Below are positions 51,414 through 61,029 of a stretch of 64,000 nt of DNA, piece by piece. Under the pieces are notes generated by a model. The model had not been told where the DNA came from. It did no database searches and worked only from the letters and a program-made list of their open reading frames with translations. The stretch lies in the IMG/VR virus record IMGVR_UViG_3300042450_002567, positions 1-64,000 of that record; one strand, given 5' to 3'. Source of the DNA: a virus. Each line of letters opens with the position of its first letter. Position 1 is the stretch's first letter. The translations under genes were made by a program, and so were the position numbers.

Positions 51414-52123
51414 TCGCTTTCTACAGGGTTTGAAATTTCCGTGAGTTGGGCATCAAAACGAACTGCTGCAACATGGACGAGCAGCGCTTCAGTTTCTTCA
51501 AGTGAAACTTCTGTGCGTTTCATTGGGCGAGCGTCCCCGTCGGCAGTTTTGTAAGTCTCTTGCCACCATGTTTTGACTTGGACTTTTTCTTCGTTAGTCA
51601 TCGAAGAAGCGTGTTCCTCAAACATTTTCCACATTTCGTCACGCTTTTTATCTGTTTCCGAAGCGTATTCGGTTTCATCCAATGCCGCTGATTGCTCATC
51701 GCGAGCAAGGTATAGGGCGACACCTAGTTGTTGGATGGCTTTCTTGGTTGCATCGCTAACAGCGCCCTTGAATTCGTCGCCTAGGTCAACTGGGCCAGAT
51801 TTGTCTCGCTTCATCTTTACCTGCTGCCCTCCAACACCATCTTTGGAAACAACACGATCCCCGATGCGGATGTTTACTCGGACCCAGGCAATAACCCATT
51901 CAGGGTTTAGAGCGTCTCGCTCAACTTTAACGATTTCAGTAGACCAGTTGTTGATACCGACAACACGGTTCATTCTGTTGATTACTTCGGCAATAGGAAC
52001 ATATGTTAGCGATGTCCCTTGTTTTACAAGCTGGCGTAACGACTGGTCAGGGAAATCCTTTGCCAGTTCGCTTCGTACTGTCTCTGCTGCTACTAGGTCT
52101 GATACCTGTTCGTTTGTAGACAT
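51410..52123 (-). CDS. Rad52-like single-strand annealing protein
   Basis: 237 residues. LTYVPIAEVINRMNRVVGIN, VGGQQVKMKRDKSGPVDLG, DEFKGAVSDATKKAIQQLGV then ALYLA form the Rad52/Rad22 core (G-D-x-F-K-x-A-x-S-D-A-x-K-K-A). Acts with the Cas4/RecB-like nuclease in phage recombination. Overlaps its neighbours. Confidence 0.85.
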   Translation of the reverse strand: MSTNEQVSDLVAAETVRSELAKDFPDQSLRQLVKQGTSLTYVPIAEVINRMNRVVGINNWSTEIVKVERDALNPEWVIAWVRVNIRIGDRVVSKDGVGGQQVKMKRDKSGPVDLGDEFKGAVSDATKKAIQQLGVALYLARDEQSAALDETEYASETDKKRDEMWKMFEEHASSMTNEEKVQVKTWWQETYKTADGDARPMKRTEVSLEETEALLVHVAAVRFDAQLTEISNPVESE

Positions 52124-52680
52124 TATTTTGCCTTTCTAATATAGATTCTGCTACTGGAATCTCCAGCGTCACAGTATTTGTCGGCATTGAGGCCGATACT
52201 TTCAAGTGCTTTAATTTTCCAACCGCTTGGTTGAACGTAATCGAGCATTGACTCAATCATTTCTTGAGTGGATAAAAGGATTTCCCCAGTATCTGGATCT
52301 GTCGCAGATTGGAAAATTCTTCCAGCTACGATTGATGCCAGTTCACGATGCTGCCAAGCCCGACGGGTTTTAGAGAAAGATATTTCGACTTGTTGCCCGT
52401 TTGTGGCGACAGCTTCTTCGGTTCCCTCTTCAAGCATTTTGTCTTTGAGGTGCGCTAGAAGCGTTTCGTAAATGGTTTTAGCATCGTCAACGATTAGAGC
52501 GATAGCTGTCGCTGCTTCAATCATCTCTGATATTTCTGGTTGATCTTCCAGGTATCTGGCTATGTCAGCATCGAAAAGGCAAAGTCGATCTCTTAGCTGA
52601 TAAACGAAATCTGGTTCAGAAGCCATCTGATCTGGTTTTAGATATAAGTTTAAAGGTTTGTCTAGTTCTTCGTTAGGCAT
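52123..52680 (-). CDS. Recombination-linked conserved protein
   Basis: 185 residues, helical. ATAIALIVDDAKTIYETLLA, AVATNGQQVEISFSKTRRAW, STQEMIESMLDYVQPSGWKI. Sits in front of the Rad52-like gene, sharing one base. Layout suits a DNA-binding helper; no family name given. Confidence 0.65.
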   Translation of the reverse strand: MPNEELDKPLNLYLKPDQMASEPDFVYQLRDRLCLFDADIARYLEDQPEISEMIEAATAIALIVDDAKTIYETLLAHLKDKMLEEGTEEAVATNGQQVEISFSKTRRAWQHRELASIVAGRIFQSATDPDTGEILLSTQEMIESMLDYVQPSGWKIKALESIGLNADKYCDAGDSSSRIYIRKAK

Positions 52681-52704
52681 TATAGGTAACCATTCTTTAG
52701 TAGA

Positions 52705-54024
52705 TTAGATAATTATAGCAGCTTTCCTACTCGTATGTCCACCTAAGCCTGTGAGGAACGAAAATGCCCCTACAGAAGAGTCAAGCTGATCATCGTGTGG
52801 GGAAGCCTCGGGGAAAGAAGAAAGCTCGTCTAGCCAATCGCTAATCCATGGGCCGCTCACTAGTCTGACGTTTCCATTAGCGGCTGCTGCAGCAAACGGG
52901 CGCGCTCTTGTTATTTTATCTCCAGTTGGGCGTTCACCTGAGAAATCGTAACCTGACACAACGTTTCTGGCAAAGTGGTCAATGTAACCTTTCCCGGAAG
53001 ATCCTGGCTCTTGCTCTATTCGGATAGCTACTTCTGGACCGTCGGCATATGCGGTATTCGCAATTTTTTGTTCTACAACTTCAGCACGGTCTCTAAATCT
53101 GATTACATCCAAGATGTATGCCCTACCCTGATCGAAAGCCATTAACGTTCCGACAGAGTAATCTGGGTCAGGATTTGAATTTGAAGGTTTAGTTGCGGCA
53201 AGATCCCAAAAGCGGACAAGTCTTGTATCTCGCGAAAACATGGGAAGATCGCCACGGTCTATTACTTCAAAGTTTTCCCTTTGGAACATTGAACCCAATG
53301 AGGTGACCCACCAGTCGCCCATTTCAAGTTGGGCTCTGGTTACGGGATCGAGTTCTGAAAGCATCGCCCTGTACGAATCGTGGTCAACACCAGGATTGTC
53401 GGTCAATAGGGAGGGCACGAATATGCGTTCTTTGCTTTTGCCTTCTACGATGAATCGTTGACGAACCCAATTGGGTGCCGGGTTTGTGGCGCATCTCATT
53501 CTGAGTGGGACTTTGCTTAGTGGGCCTGTTTTGGGGCGACGTAGGCGTGAGAACATGTAACGGTAATCAACTTCTCGAATTTCGGTGACTTCGTCCATTC
53601 CGATAAATTGGAACTCTGCTCCCTTGTATCGAAGGTAGTCGTCTTTGTTGTTTAGGTACCCGAAACTGATTCTTGCCCCTGAGGGGAAGGTCGCTACATA
53701 GCTATTTGAATTCCAGTGGATGTCATCTACCCCTGCTGTCCAGTCGCGAAAACGGTCCATCAAAGCTCCGGGGAGCGCAAGGTCTGCGTATGTGCGGCGA
53801 AAGAGGATAGCGGAGTAGTTTGGAACGTCGACGTACTGCAATGCTGCCATTAGGAGCGCTGAGGATTTTCCTCCGCCTGCGGCACCCCCGAAGAGCGCTT
53901 CGCGAGCATATGTTCGTAAAAAGACTTTTTGGGTAAGTGAAGCTTCTTCAGGCGAGTAAAGTGGCGGCTTTGGTTCTAGATAATCTAGAACTTTTGTCCA
54001 ATCGACTTTATCTGGTACTGACAT
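52705..54024 (-). CDS. terL: Terminase large subunit
   Basis: 439 residues. Walker A ALFGGAAGGGKSSALL, Walker B FIGMDEVTEI, coupling segment RCATNPAP, then nuclease motifs VRFWDLAATK, AIRIEQEPGSSGKGY and HDDQLDSSVGAFSF. Complete ATPase and RNase-H-like nuclease, so DNA packaging motor. Transcribed away from the portal gene. No terminase small gene lies next to it; see the HTH gene at 4964. Confidence 0.95.
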   Translation of the reverse strand: MSVPDKVDWTKVLDYLEPKPPLYSPEEASLTQKVFLRTYAREALFGGAAGGGKSSALLMAALQYVDVPNYSAILFRRTYADLALPGALMDRFRDWTAGVDDIHWNSNSYVATFPSGARISFGYLNNKDDYLRYKGAEFQFIGMDEVTEIREVDYRYMFSRLRRPKTGPLSKVPLRMRCATNPAPNWVRQRFIVEGKSKERIFVPSLLTDNPGVDHDSYRAMLSELDPVTRAQLEMGDWWVTSLGSMFQRENFEVIDRGDLPMFSRDTRLVRFWDLAATKPSNSNPDPDYSVGTLMAFDQGRAYILDVIRFRDRAEVVEQKIANTAYADGPEVAIRIEQEPGSSGKGYIDHFARNVVSGYDFSGERPTGDKITRARPFAAAAANGNVRLVSGPWISDWLDELSSFPEASPHDDQLDSSVGAFSFLTGLGGHTSRKAAIII

Positions 54025-54099
54025 CTTGTTATGCTCCGAAGGTGAGTAGACTTGTTAAGCTATCATTATTAAACCTATTGTCAATGTTAAGGTGTATGT
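54025..54099. promoter_or_regulatory. Divergent region between terL and head operon
   Basis: 75 bases between the start codons. TTGTCA (54079) and TATCAT are visible but no clean 17-bp promoter pair. Confidence 0.4.
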
Positions 54100-54321
54100 G
54101 TGCCAGCTGAAGAGAATAAAGACGATAAAGTTTCTGAAATCAACAAAAAGACGATTTTTGAAGATTCGGATTCTGAAGCGCGAGCAATGCTCGCTTATAT
54201 CTTAATGCTTTTTTTTGTTATATGTACATCTTTGGGCGCTGCATTGATCTATTTTCCTGCAGGGTTCATAACGCTTGGTGTGACGTCGGGCATTTACGGA
54301 TACCTATTAGGAAGTGAATAG
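54100..54321 (+). CDS. Small two-helix membrane protein, GTG start
   Basis: 73 residues. Acidic start, then ARAMLAYILMLFFVICTSLG, AALIYFPAGFITLGVTSGIY, GYLLGSE: two membrane segments. GTG 54100; no clear ribosome site. Overlaps the portal reading frame by 8 bases only if the portal starts at the GTG 54314. Possible holin or spanin-like; unproven. Confidence 0.7.
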   Translation: MPAEENKDDKVSEINKKTIFEDSDSEARAMLAYILMLFFVICTSLGAALIYFPAGFITLGVTSGIYGYLLGSE

Positions 54322-54322
54322 T

Positions 54323-56638
54323 ATGGGTTGGAACCGTTTTTCATCAAAGTCTATAGAGGTTCCTAGGGGGGAGTTCAACTCTGCCCCTGAGGCTAAGGCT
54401 GGGATCGGTGTGGGTGCGCCGGTTTCGACGATGCAGGGCTATGTTGGCCGTGGTTATCGTGATGCTTGGGATATCCAAAAAGCTCATCGCGAGGGCATGC
54501 AGAAGGCCACTTGGGTTTTCAGGTGCATCGATGCAATTTCTGGTAATCAGGCCCGTTTGCCTGTAATGCTGCGTAAGGGAAACTCGCCTGAAGGTGAAAT
54601 TGTCCGAAGGGGCGATCACCCCTTGTTGTCTATCCTTAACACAAAATCTAATGAAGGCGAAAATAGTTTCGTTTTCCGATATCGCCTTTCTGCTCAGATG
54701 CTGATGAGTAGCAGGGGAGTTTTTATTGAAATCATCCGTAGTAGAGCGGGCGATGTTATCGCTCTTCAGTTATTGCCACCCGATTATACCTCTCCAATTC
54801 CTTCAGCGAAAAAGTTTGTTGAGGGTTATGAAGTGGCCTTGCCTGGTCAGGGTCCAAAGATTCTTTCTCCAGATAAGGTTGTTTGGATGCGGAGGCCTCA
54901 TCCTCTGAACCCTTACCTTTCTATGACTCCGATGGAGTCAGCTGGTATGGCTATCGAGATTGAGAATCTTGCAAAGGTTTATAACCGTAACTTTTTGCTA
55001 AATGACGGTCGTCCTGGTGGCTTGCTTGTTGTCAAGTCAGAGATGGATGATGATGATAAGGACGAACTTCGTTCACGGTTTCGTGGCAATCTGAACAAGG
55101 TTGGGGGTACGTCTGTTATCTCTTCTGCTGATGGTGTCGATTATATTGATACTGGGGCGAGTCCTCGTGACGCTTCGTATCAGGAAATGCGCCAGATCAC
55201 TAAGGAAGAGATTTTAGCTGCTTTTGGTGTTCCTGAGTCGGTTATCGGTAATGCTTCTGGTCGAACTTTTTCCAATGCTGCTGAAGAGGTCCGTGTTTTT
55301 TGGATTGAGACGATGCAGCCGCATCTTGAGATTATGGCTCGTGCTATGGATGAGCTTGACGATCTTCATTATGTTGATTTTGATACAGCTCAACTTCCGA
55401 CGATGATTGCCGTGAAGCAAGAAAAAGATCGGTTTTTGAAGGAAGAGCTTACTAATGGGGCTATTAGTTTTAACGAATACCGTGAGGGTACTGGTCGCAA
55501 GAAGGTTGACTCTGATCTTGCAGATTCATTGTTGGCAAATCCGAACTTGACGCCTATTGGCAATACGGAGAAGCCTTTTGAGGCTCCAGCACCTCTTGGA
55601 GCGCCAGGAGCACCAGGTGCACCAGTTCCGGGAGCTCCAGTGCCTGGGGCACCAGTTCCAGGCGCACCAGAGGCTCCGCCTGTTCCTACGCCTGAAGAGC
55701 TTGCAGCTCAAATTGCTGCTACTGAACTACCTGAACAGCCCGGTACGGGTTTTGATGCCGAGGGCCGTAATGGCGGTGTGGACCTAGAAGCTCCGGCTCC
55801 GAAGACGGTATTGTCAAGAAAAGCTGCACTTGGAGATCCTGAATCTAAAACACTTGAAGTTGAAATTTCTGAAGATTCTTTGAGTGGTGAGGAACACGAT
55901 GATTGGAATGCTAAGGCGGCTCAAGTTTCTGATCGTTGGACAGAGATCCTAAGCCAGAATTTGGAAAGATTTTTTGACAGGCAAGAAAGAGTTGTTACCG
56001 AAAAGGCTTTGGGTGCTAAATCTAGGAGATCTTTAGGTGCTAATTCGATCTCAATTGATCAAATCTTCGATCTAGATATTTGGAATAAGCAGTTGCTTGA
56101 AGATGTGCAGCCGCTACTCTCTGCGATTCTTTCTGATGGGTCTGAACTTTCTGGTGTTGATACAAAGGCTTTGCCTAAGCTTTCAGAAGTCAAAGAGCTT
56201 TTAGATCAGCAGATGGAACGTATTCTTCTTGTGAACTCGAATACCAAGAAAGCTATTGAAGGCGTTATCATCACGGTGAAGGCTATGAAGGAAAGCGAAG
56301 ATCGCTTAGGCACTCTAAAGGTTGGCCTTGCTGCGGTTTTTGCGGATCTGATGGGCTCTCGGCGTAAAGTTATTGCTGAGACGGAAGCGCAGACTGCTAT
56401 TAATGCCGGAGTTTTCTTGTCTGCGCTTAAGTCAGGCTCTCCTGGCCGTAAGGTTTGGGTTTCAAAGAGTGATGAGAGTGTCCGCCCTGCGCATCGGGAA
56501 TTGGATAATGACGTTGTGAGTATTGGTGACGCTTTCAATGTCGGTGGTGTGAAAATCAGATTCCCTGGAGATCCGCTAGCTCCAGCTGCTTTGACTATCA
56601 ATTGTAGGTGTAAGCTTCGGTTTACGCCTGGGAAATAG
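54323..56638 (+). CDS. Portal protein fused to MuF head domain
   Basis: 771 residues from ATG 54323. Residues about 10-400 are an HK97-type portal: VFRCIDAISGNQARLPVMLR, KTIPDK-like VWMRRPHPLNPYLSMTPMES, GVPESVIGNASGRTFSNAAE. A Gly-Ala-Pro repeat linker (GAPGAPVPGAPVPGAP) and a helical part lead to a MuF-type end: KVWVSKSDESVRPAHRELDN and LTINCRCKLRFTPG with the closing C-x-C. Portal-MuF fusion is known in some actinophages. Confidence 0.9.
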   Translation: MGWNRFSSKSIEVPRGEFNSAPEAKAGIGVGAPVSTMQGYVGRGYRDAWDIQKAHREGMQKATWVFRCIDAISGNQARLPVMLRKGNSPEGEIVRRGDHPLLSILNTKSNEGENSFVFRYRLSAQMLMSSRGVFIEIIRSRAGDVIALQLLPPDYTSPIPSAKKFVEGYEVALPGQGPKILSPDKVVWMRRPHPLNPYLSMTPMESAGMAIEIENLAKVYNRNFLLNDGRPGGLLVVKSEMDDDDKDELRSRFRGNLNKVGGTSVISSADGVDYIDTGASPRDASYQEMRQITKEEILAAFGVPESVIGNASGRTFSNAAEEVRVFWIETMQPHLEIMARAMDELDDLHYVDFDTAQLPTMIAVKQEKDRFLKEELTNGAISFNEYREGTGRKKVDSDLADSLLANPNLTPIGNTEKPFEAPAPLGAPGAPGAPVPGAPVPGAPVPGAPEAPPVPTPEELAAQIAATELPEQPGTGFDAEGRNGGVDLEAPAPKTVLSRKAALGDPESKTLEVEISEDSLSGEEHDDWNAKAAQVSDRWTEILSQNLERFFDRQERVVTEKALGAKSRRSLGANSISIDQIFDLDIWNKQLLEDVQPLLSAILSDGSELSGVDTKALPKLSEVKELLDQQMERILLVNSNTKKAIEGVIITVKAMKESEDRLGTLKVGLAAVFADLMGSRRKVIAETEAQTAINAGVFLSALKSGSPGRKVWVSKSDESVRPAHRELDNDVVSIGDAFNVGGVKIRFPGDPLAPAALTINCRCKLRFTPGK

Positions 56639-56741
56639 TACCAATAGCACATTGACATCAATTATTTTGAATTGACATCAATGTGCTCCTACGCTGGGTA
56701 GTTATCATCTATGATGAACAAGTCGACTACACGAGGTGGCT

Positions 56742-58826
56742 ATGCAGACCCTAACTCAGGTCCCCCAAGATGTTGAATTCAAAGCTACAACTAATCCAGT
56801 TAACATCGATGAAGCACAAGGCATCGTAGAGTGTTTTGTCGCTGCGATCGGCAATAAGGATTCAGTAAATGACATCATCGTTCCTGGGGCCTTTGAAGCA
56901 TCTTTGAGAAGGCGTAAGCCTAGAGTTGTCTGGGGTCATAACTGGAATGAGCCAATCGGCAAGGTATTAGAAATCTTCGAAGTCAGTCCTGGTGATTCGC
57001 GACTCTCATCCAAGATGAAAAATGCTGGAGTTGGCGGACTCTATGCCCGAGTGCAATTTAACCTTAAGAGCGAGCGTGGGCGGGAAGCCTTCTCAAACGT
57101 AGTTTTCTTTGGTGAAGAGCAGGAATGGTCAATTGGCTATAAGACGCTTAAGAATGATTTTGATCCACGGTATCAAGCAAATCTTTTAAAAGAGCTTGAA
57201 CTTTACGAAGTTTCACCAGTTTTACATGGCGCTAATCAGCTTGTGGGTACCTTGTCGATTAAGTCAGATGATATGACTAGTCCGATTCCCGACATGGGGG
57301 ATGCGCGTATTTCATTGGTTCCAGATGACAAGACCGCTAGGGCAATGGCTGTCGAAGGTGGTAAACCTCAAGAGAATCTGACTCTCACTCTTAAGAAGCT
57401 TGGCCGCTCTGAAAATTGGTCAATGGCTGATCGAGATAAAGTCCAAGGAATGGTCGATATTTGGACTAAGAGCTGTGGCGGCGAGCACATGAAAGGTGCT
57501 TGTAGTGGTGTCGGGATCATGGGCCCTGATGATGCATCTGTTTACTATATGAACGTTCCGGGTCTCGCCTCTAAGAGAGACCGTCTGTCTCGTATGATTG
57601 ATGATGAAACGGGTCCAGACACAATGGACGCTGAGGATGCTTTTCAGCCTCATATAACTGCTGGGTACAAAATGTCAGTATTGCCGACTAAGCCTAGTTA
57701 CGAGCTTGGGTTTAAGGCTGTTCGTGTCGTGTGGGGTTCTGGTAGCACTGATTTCCCGTTGTCTGAAAAAGCTGCTCCCCCTGATGCTATCCCTCAGGAA
57801 CGGATCACCGGAGATGTTCTTCGTGGTTACGGTCCTCGTCGTGGCGGGCTTGAGCGCCTGTTGCGGTATTGGCGTCCAATTATGCGTAAACCGGGTGGGT
57901 TTAGGCGGTGTCTGGCAATACTTGCGGATCACCCTGAGTTGTATCCTTTGAAGCCTTTGTGCGCCTGGTTGCATCATGAGACTACGGGTCTTTGGCCGAA
58001 CGAGGGTTGTCATCATCCTGGCATGAAAAATTGTCGCCGCAAATTGCGTGGCGTGGTGAATGGCAGCATCATTTCTGATGATAAGTTCAACGCTCGTTTC
58101 GATAATAAGCCTGATGGCAAGGATCTTTATTCTGCTAGCCCTGAAGGCACTCCTGACAATTTTGGTGCTGTTGAGCGTGATGACGAAGAAGACGTTATCA
58201 CTGACGAAGACATGGAATACGCCATGAAAGTCATGGGCCAGTTTATTAATGAAGAAGAAGATTTTATGCGCTATGTGTCCGATAAGGACAATTGGGCTGA
58301 TAGCGATGGCGATGATGGTGAAGAGGCTGATATTGATGATGATGAGTGGGATCGTTGGTCTAAGTCCTGTGGGTGTGATAAGTGTGGAGGGCGAGGCGAG
58401 CGTAGAGAGGGTGGCCCTGCGAGGGCTGTCGTCATAAGGTTGGATGGGGAAGATGAAGAAGATGAGCCTCGTCGGGTTGGCAGAGAGGTTGAGATTCCTC
58501 AAAATGTTCTTCAGATGAAAGTTGGGCGTTCGATCAATGGGGGTAATGAGAAGCGTTTGCGTCTCGCTGCTGAGCTGATTGATGAAATTCTTAAATCGCT
58601 TGCCCTTCCTGAAGCGGTGGAAGAAAAGGGTCTTTGGTATCTGCATGTTGAACCAGAAAATCTTTTTAAAGTTAAGCAACACATTGATCCAATTAGTGAA
58701 TATTACAAATCGGAAGTCTTCATTGACACGAATTTTGGAAATTTGATGACTTTTGAAATCAAATCCGAAGATCATCGTAGGGCTTTGGACCGTGCAATTA
58801 ATTCATTGGACTCTACAATATTGTAA
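56742..58826 (+). CDS. Prohead protease with 2H-phosphoesterase-like and other domains
   Basis: 694 residues from ATG 56742 (ACGAGG before it). Residues 1-185: HK97-type protease, with WGHNWNEPIGKVLEIFEVSP (His) and EWSIGYKT, LYEVSPVLHGANQ (Ser, Asp/His region). About 205-345: NLTLTLKKLGRSENWSMADR and PHITAGYKMS, a 2H-phosphoesterase fold whose first H-x-T is lost. About 370-450: PRRGGLERLLRYWRPIMR, ILADHPELYPLKPLCAWLHH, an inserted domain seen in phage head proteins. Acidic linker, C-x2-C pairs and a helical end follow. Confidence 0.85.
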   Translation: MQTLTQVPQDVEFKATTNPVNIDEAQGIVECFVAAIGNKDSVNDIIVPGAFEASLRRRKPRVVWGHNWNEPIGKVLEIFEVSPGDSRLSSKMKNAGVGGLYARVQFNLKSERGREAFSNVVFFGEEQEWSIGYKTLKNDFDPRYQANLLKELELYEVSPVLHGANQLVGTLSIKSDDMTSPIPDMGDARISLVPDDKTARAMAVEGGKPQENLTLTLKKLGRSENWSMADRDKVQGMVDIWTKSCGGEHMKGACSGVGIMGPDDASVYYMNVPGLASKRDRLSRMIDDETGPDTMDAEDAFQPHITAGYKMSVLPTKPSYELGFKAVRVVWGSGSTDFPLSEKAAPPDAIPQERITGDVLRGYGPRRGGLERLLRYWRPIMRKPGGFRRCLAILADHPELYPLKPLCAWLHHETTGLWPNEGCHHPGMKNCRRKLRGVVNGSIISDDKFNARFDNKPDGKDLYSASPEGTPDNFGAVERDDEEDVITDEDMEYAMKVMGQFINEEEDFMRYVSDKDNWADSDGDDGEEADIDDDEWDRWSKSCGCDKCGGRGERREGGPARAVVIRLDGEDEEDEPRRVGREVEIPQNVLQMKVGRSINGGNEKRLRLAAELIDEILKSLALPEAVEEKGLWYLHVEPENLFKVKQHIDPISEYYKSEVFIDTNFGNLMTFEIKSEDHRRALDRAINSLDSTIL

Positions 58827-58902
58827 GGTCTGATATTCGTATAGTGTGTATTCATCTCGGATGCATGCAAAATCTTTAAGTTGAATAAGGAGAATGGTCA
58901 AA

Positions 58903-60057
58903 ATGGATGAAAAAGCAGTCGTAGAGATCGGCACTGAAGGAAATGTGACTTCCTGCCCTATGGGCGATCCAGGGGATTGCGGCTATAAGGGCGGCAAGGT
59001 CTGTGGTAAGTGCGGAGCTATGTCGGTGCAAAAAAAGTCTGGTGATGAGGAAAACTCCGAAGAAGATGAGACCCTTATGGACGAGGTTGACAAGAAACTT
59101 GATGAGACCCTTATGGACGAGGTCGATAAGAAGGGCGCTATGTCAATGCCTGGCATTCCTGGCATGGACGAAGTTCCTGATGCCGAGATCCCTGCTCGTT
59201 CTGCTGTAGCTAAGCCTGGTCGTAAGCGTGGCGAAAATCTTGCGGACATGGAAGACCCTGCTGCCTCGGTTGACCCTAATGAGTCTGAGGTTGATGACAT
59301 CTCTGACGTTGATGAAAGTGCCGTAGCCGAGGACCCTGAGATGGCTATGAAGCGCCGCCGTGATGCTCGTGCTCGCCGTCTTGCGATGATGGGTGGCATG
59401 AAGACCGCTGAAGGCATTGAGGATGACGCTGCTTACATCTGTGGCCTTCAGAAGAAGGTTCTGACTGGTGGCTCAACCCCTTGCGCCGGGTGTGTCGGCG
59501 GTTGTGCCCCTGAAGGCAATTTGCCTAACCTTGTTGAGGTTGAAGGTTTGGCTTTGGAAGAGCACGCTGGCGTCAAGGTCCTTGATTCTGGTTATTCAGA
59601 TACCGCTGACATGTTTCTGGTTGACGTCATGCAGAAGGACGGTCGTATCGTCGAAGTCATCTATGAGGGTGATACTGCTGAGTGTGTTTCTTGGAAGCGT
59701 CTCAACGTCGGTCCGATGAGTGAGAAGTCAGCTGGAGTCGCACCTGTTGTTGTTGTCGGGTTTGACGCTGCAGCAGATATTGCTGTGAAGTCTGTTGGCG
59801 GCAAGGTCACTGAGATCAGTTCTGGTGCGGTTGATAACCGTGAAGTTTATATGGTTGAGATCAAGACTGATGACGGCGAAGATCACACTGTGATCGTGGC
59901 TACTGATGGTGAGATCGTGGATTCGGCGGTTGAGGCAGAGCTTGAATCAAAGGCTGCTCCAGAGGTTGAAATCAAGGCTAGCGATGATCCCGAGTTTTTG
60001 GCTTCTTTGATGGAGTTTGAAGTGATTGAAGTGGAAACTGAAATCAACGAGTCGTGA
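58903..60057 (+). CDS. Acidic head protein with Cys-rich start
   Basis: 384 residues; ATG 58903 has AAGGAG 10 bases upstream, ATG 58894 only 1. SCPMGDPGDCGYKGGKVCGK CGAM is a Cys-rich N-terminus; a tandem DETLMDEVDKK x2 follows; then a basic helix and CGLQKKVLTGGSTPCAGCVG. The C-terminal 180 residues are strand-rich repeats of the type LEEHAGVKVLDSG, FLVDVMQKDGRIVEVIYEGD, like PepSY-like repeats. Scaffold or decoration role is possible by location. Confidence 0.65.
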   Translation: MDEKAVVEIGTEGNVTSCPMGDPGDCGYKGGKVCGKCGAMSVQKKSGDEENSEEDETLMDEVDKKLDETLMDEVDKKGAMSMPGIPGMDEVPDAEIPARSAVAKPGRKRGENLADMEDPAASVDPNESEVDDISDVDESAVAEDPEMAMKRRRDARARRLAMMGGMKTAEGIEDDAAYICGLQKKVLTGGSTPCAGCVGGCAPEGNLPNLVEVEGLALEEHAGVKVLDSGYSDTADMFLVDVMQKDGRIVEVIYEGDTAECVSWKRLNVGPMSEKSAGVAPVVVVGFDAAADIAVKSVGGKVTEISSGAVDNREVYMVEIKTDDGEDHTVIVATDGEIVDSAVEAELESKAAPEVEIKASDDPEFLASLMEFEVIEVETEINES

Positions 60058-60060
60058 AAA

Positions 60061-61029
60061 ATGCGGACTGGGCCTAACGCCGAAAACGCTATAAATCCAA
60101 TCTTTTTTACGAAAGTTTCGGATTCGCCGATCTCTGATAAAATCAAAAACGTTGAGCAAGCTGTAACGTTTCTTTTAGATGGCGGTTCAATAGATCCGAT
60201 TCCCGATAAGTTTCTCAATGATGCTATTCGGCTGTCTGACGCTTTTGAGATTACCAGTTTGGGAACTGGGGCAGATCTTTTATCTGGACGCAAAAATGAA
60301 TCTTATTATCGCTTAAGTCATAGCAGTGAATTAGCCGGTATGTCCATAAAGGTATCTTCCGACATCCGGGAGTGGCTTGGGTTACCTCTTTGCAAAGTCA
60401 GGTATCTGAACTCTGGTTCTTCTCGCAAGCTGCTGTTTTCTACACCCGAGTCGATGCCTCGAATTGTTCGCTCAAAGCGTCTTAGGTTGCATCACGTTGA
60501 TGATGACCAGTTTTTGCGATTAGCAATTTCTGACTATCTGCTTGATCAAAGACGGAGAAATCCGTCATCTTTGATACCTGTTATGAACGGTAAAAAAATA
60601 AACCTTTTTGTTGTCCCTGACCAGTGCTCTTTAGGTGCCGGATTACCTAGCGACGAATTGGAAGACAGAGGCAGTCTGGTGCTGGGCGAAGGCTATATGG
60701 GCTGGGAAGGGTTTAAAACCCTGTTTACGGGCCTTTCGCAAACTCAACGTAAGTCTCTTCTATCTTTGTATAAAGCTTTGTTGGAACGTGCCAAAAGTTT
60801 TGACTGGGATGAGTATCAGCAGGGTTATGGGTTTGATGGGGTTCTGTCTGATTCGGAAAAAGCTTATTTTAAAACGATTCGTGCTACATACAATCAGCGG
60901 TTAGATCTTTTAGAATCTGATGAAAATGCTTCGTTGGTTACGTTGGGCTTAGTGATGGATGAGGCCAAAATGTTAGAGTTTTTAGAAACTCGGCTGATTA
61001 AGGCTAACAGTATTGTGAGTGCCGAATGA
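60061..61029 (+). CDS. Pseudokinase-like paralog of the next gene
   Basis: 322 residues. AGMSIKVSSDIREWLGLPLC (Lys strand), DDDQFLRLAISDYLLDQRRR NPSS, then INLFVVPDQCSLGAG align with the kinase motifs of the next gene (DYIFDNSDRHGG and RLGLIDHGLLYG) but lack the Asp of D-R-H and the Asp-x-Gly pair. So a kinase-fold protein without catalytic residues, perhaps a partner or regulator. N-terminal 60 residues unmatched. Four bases overlap the next ATG. Confidence 0.7.
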   Translation: MRTGPNAENAINPIFFTKVSDSPISDKIKNVEQAVTFLLDGGSIDPIPDKFLNDAIRLSDAFEITSLGTGADLLSGRKNESYYRLSHSSELAGMSIKVSSDIREWLGLPLCKVRYLNSGSSRKLLFSTPESMPRIVRSKRLRLHHVDDDQFLRLAISDYLLDQRRRNPSSLIPVMNGKKINLFVVPDQCSLGAGLPSDELEDRGSLVLGEGYMGWEGFKTLFTGLSQTQRKSLLSLYKALLERAKSFDWDEYQQGYGFDGVLSDSEKAYFKTIRATYNQRLDLLESDENASLVTLGLVMDEAKMLEFLETRLIKANSIVSAE

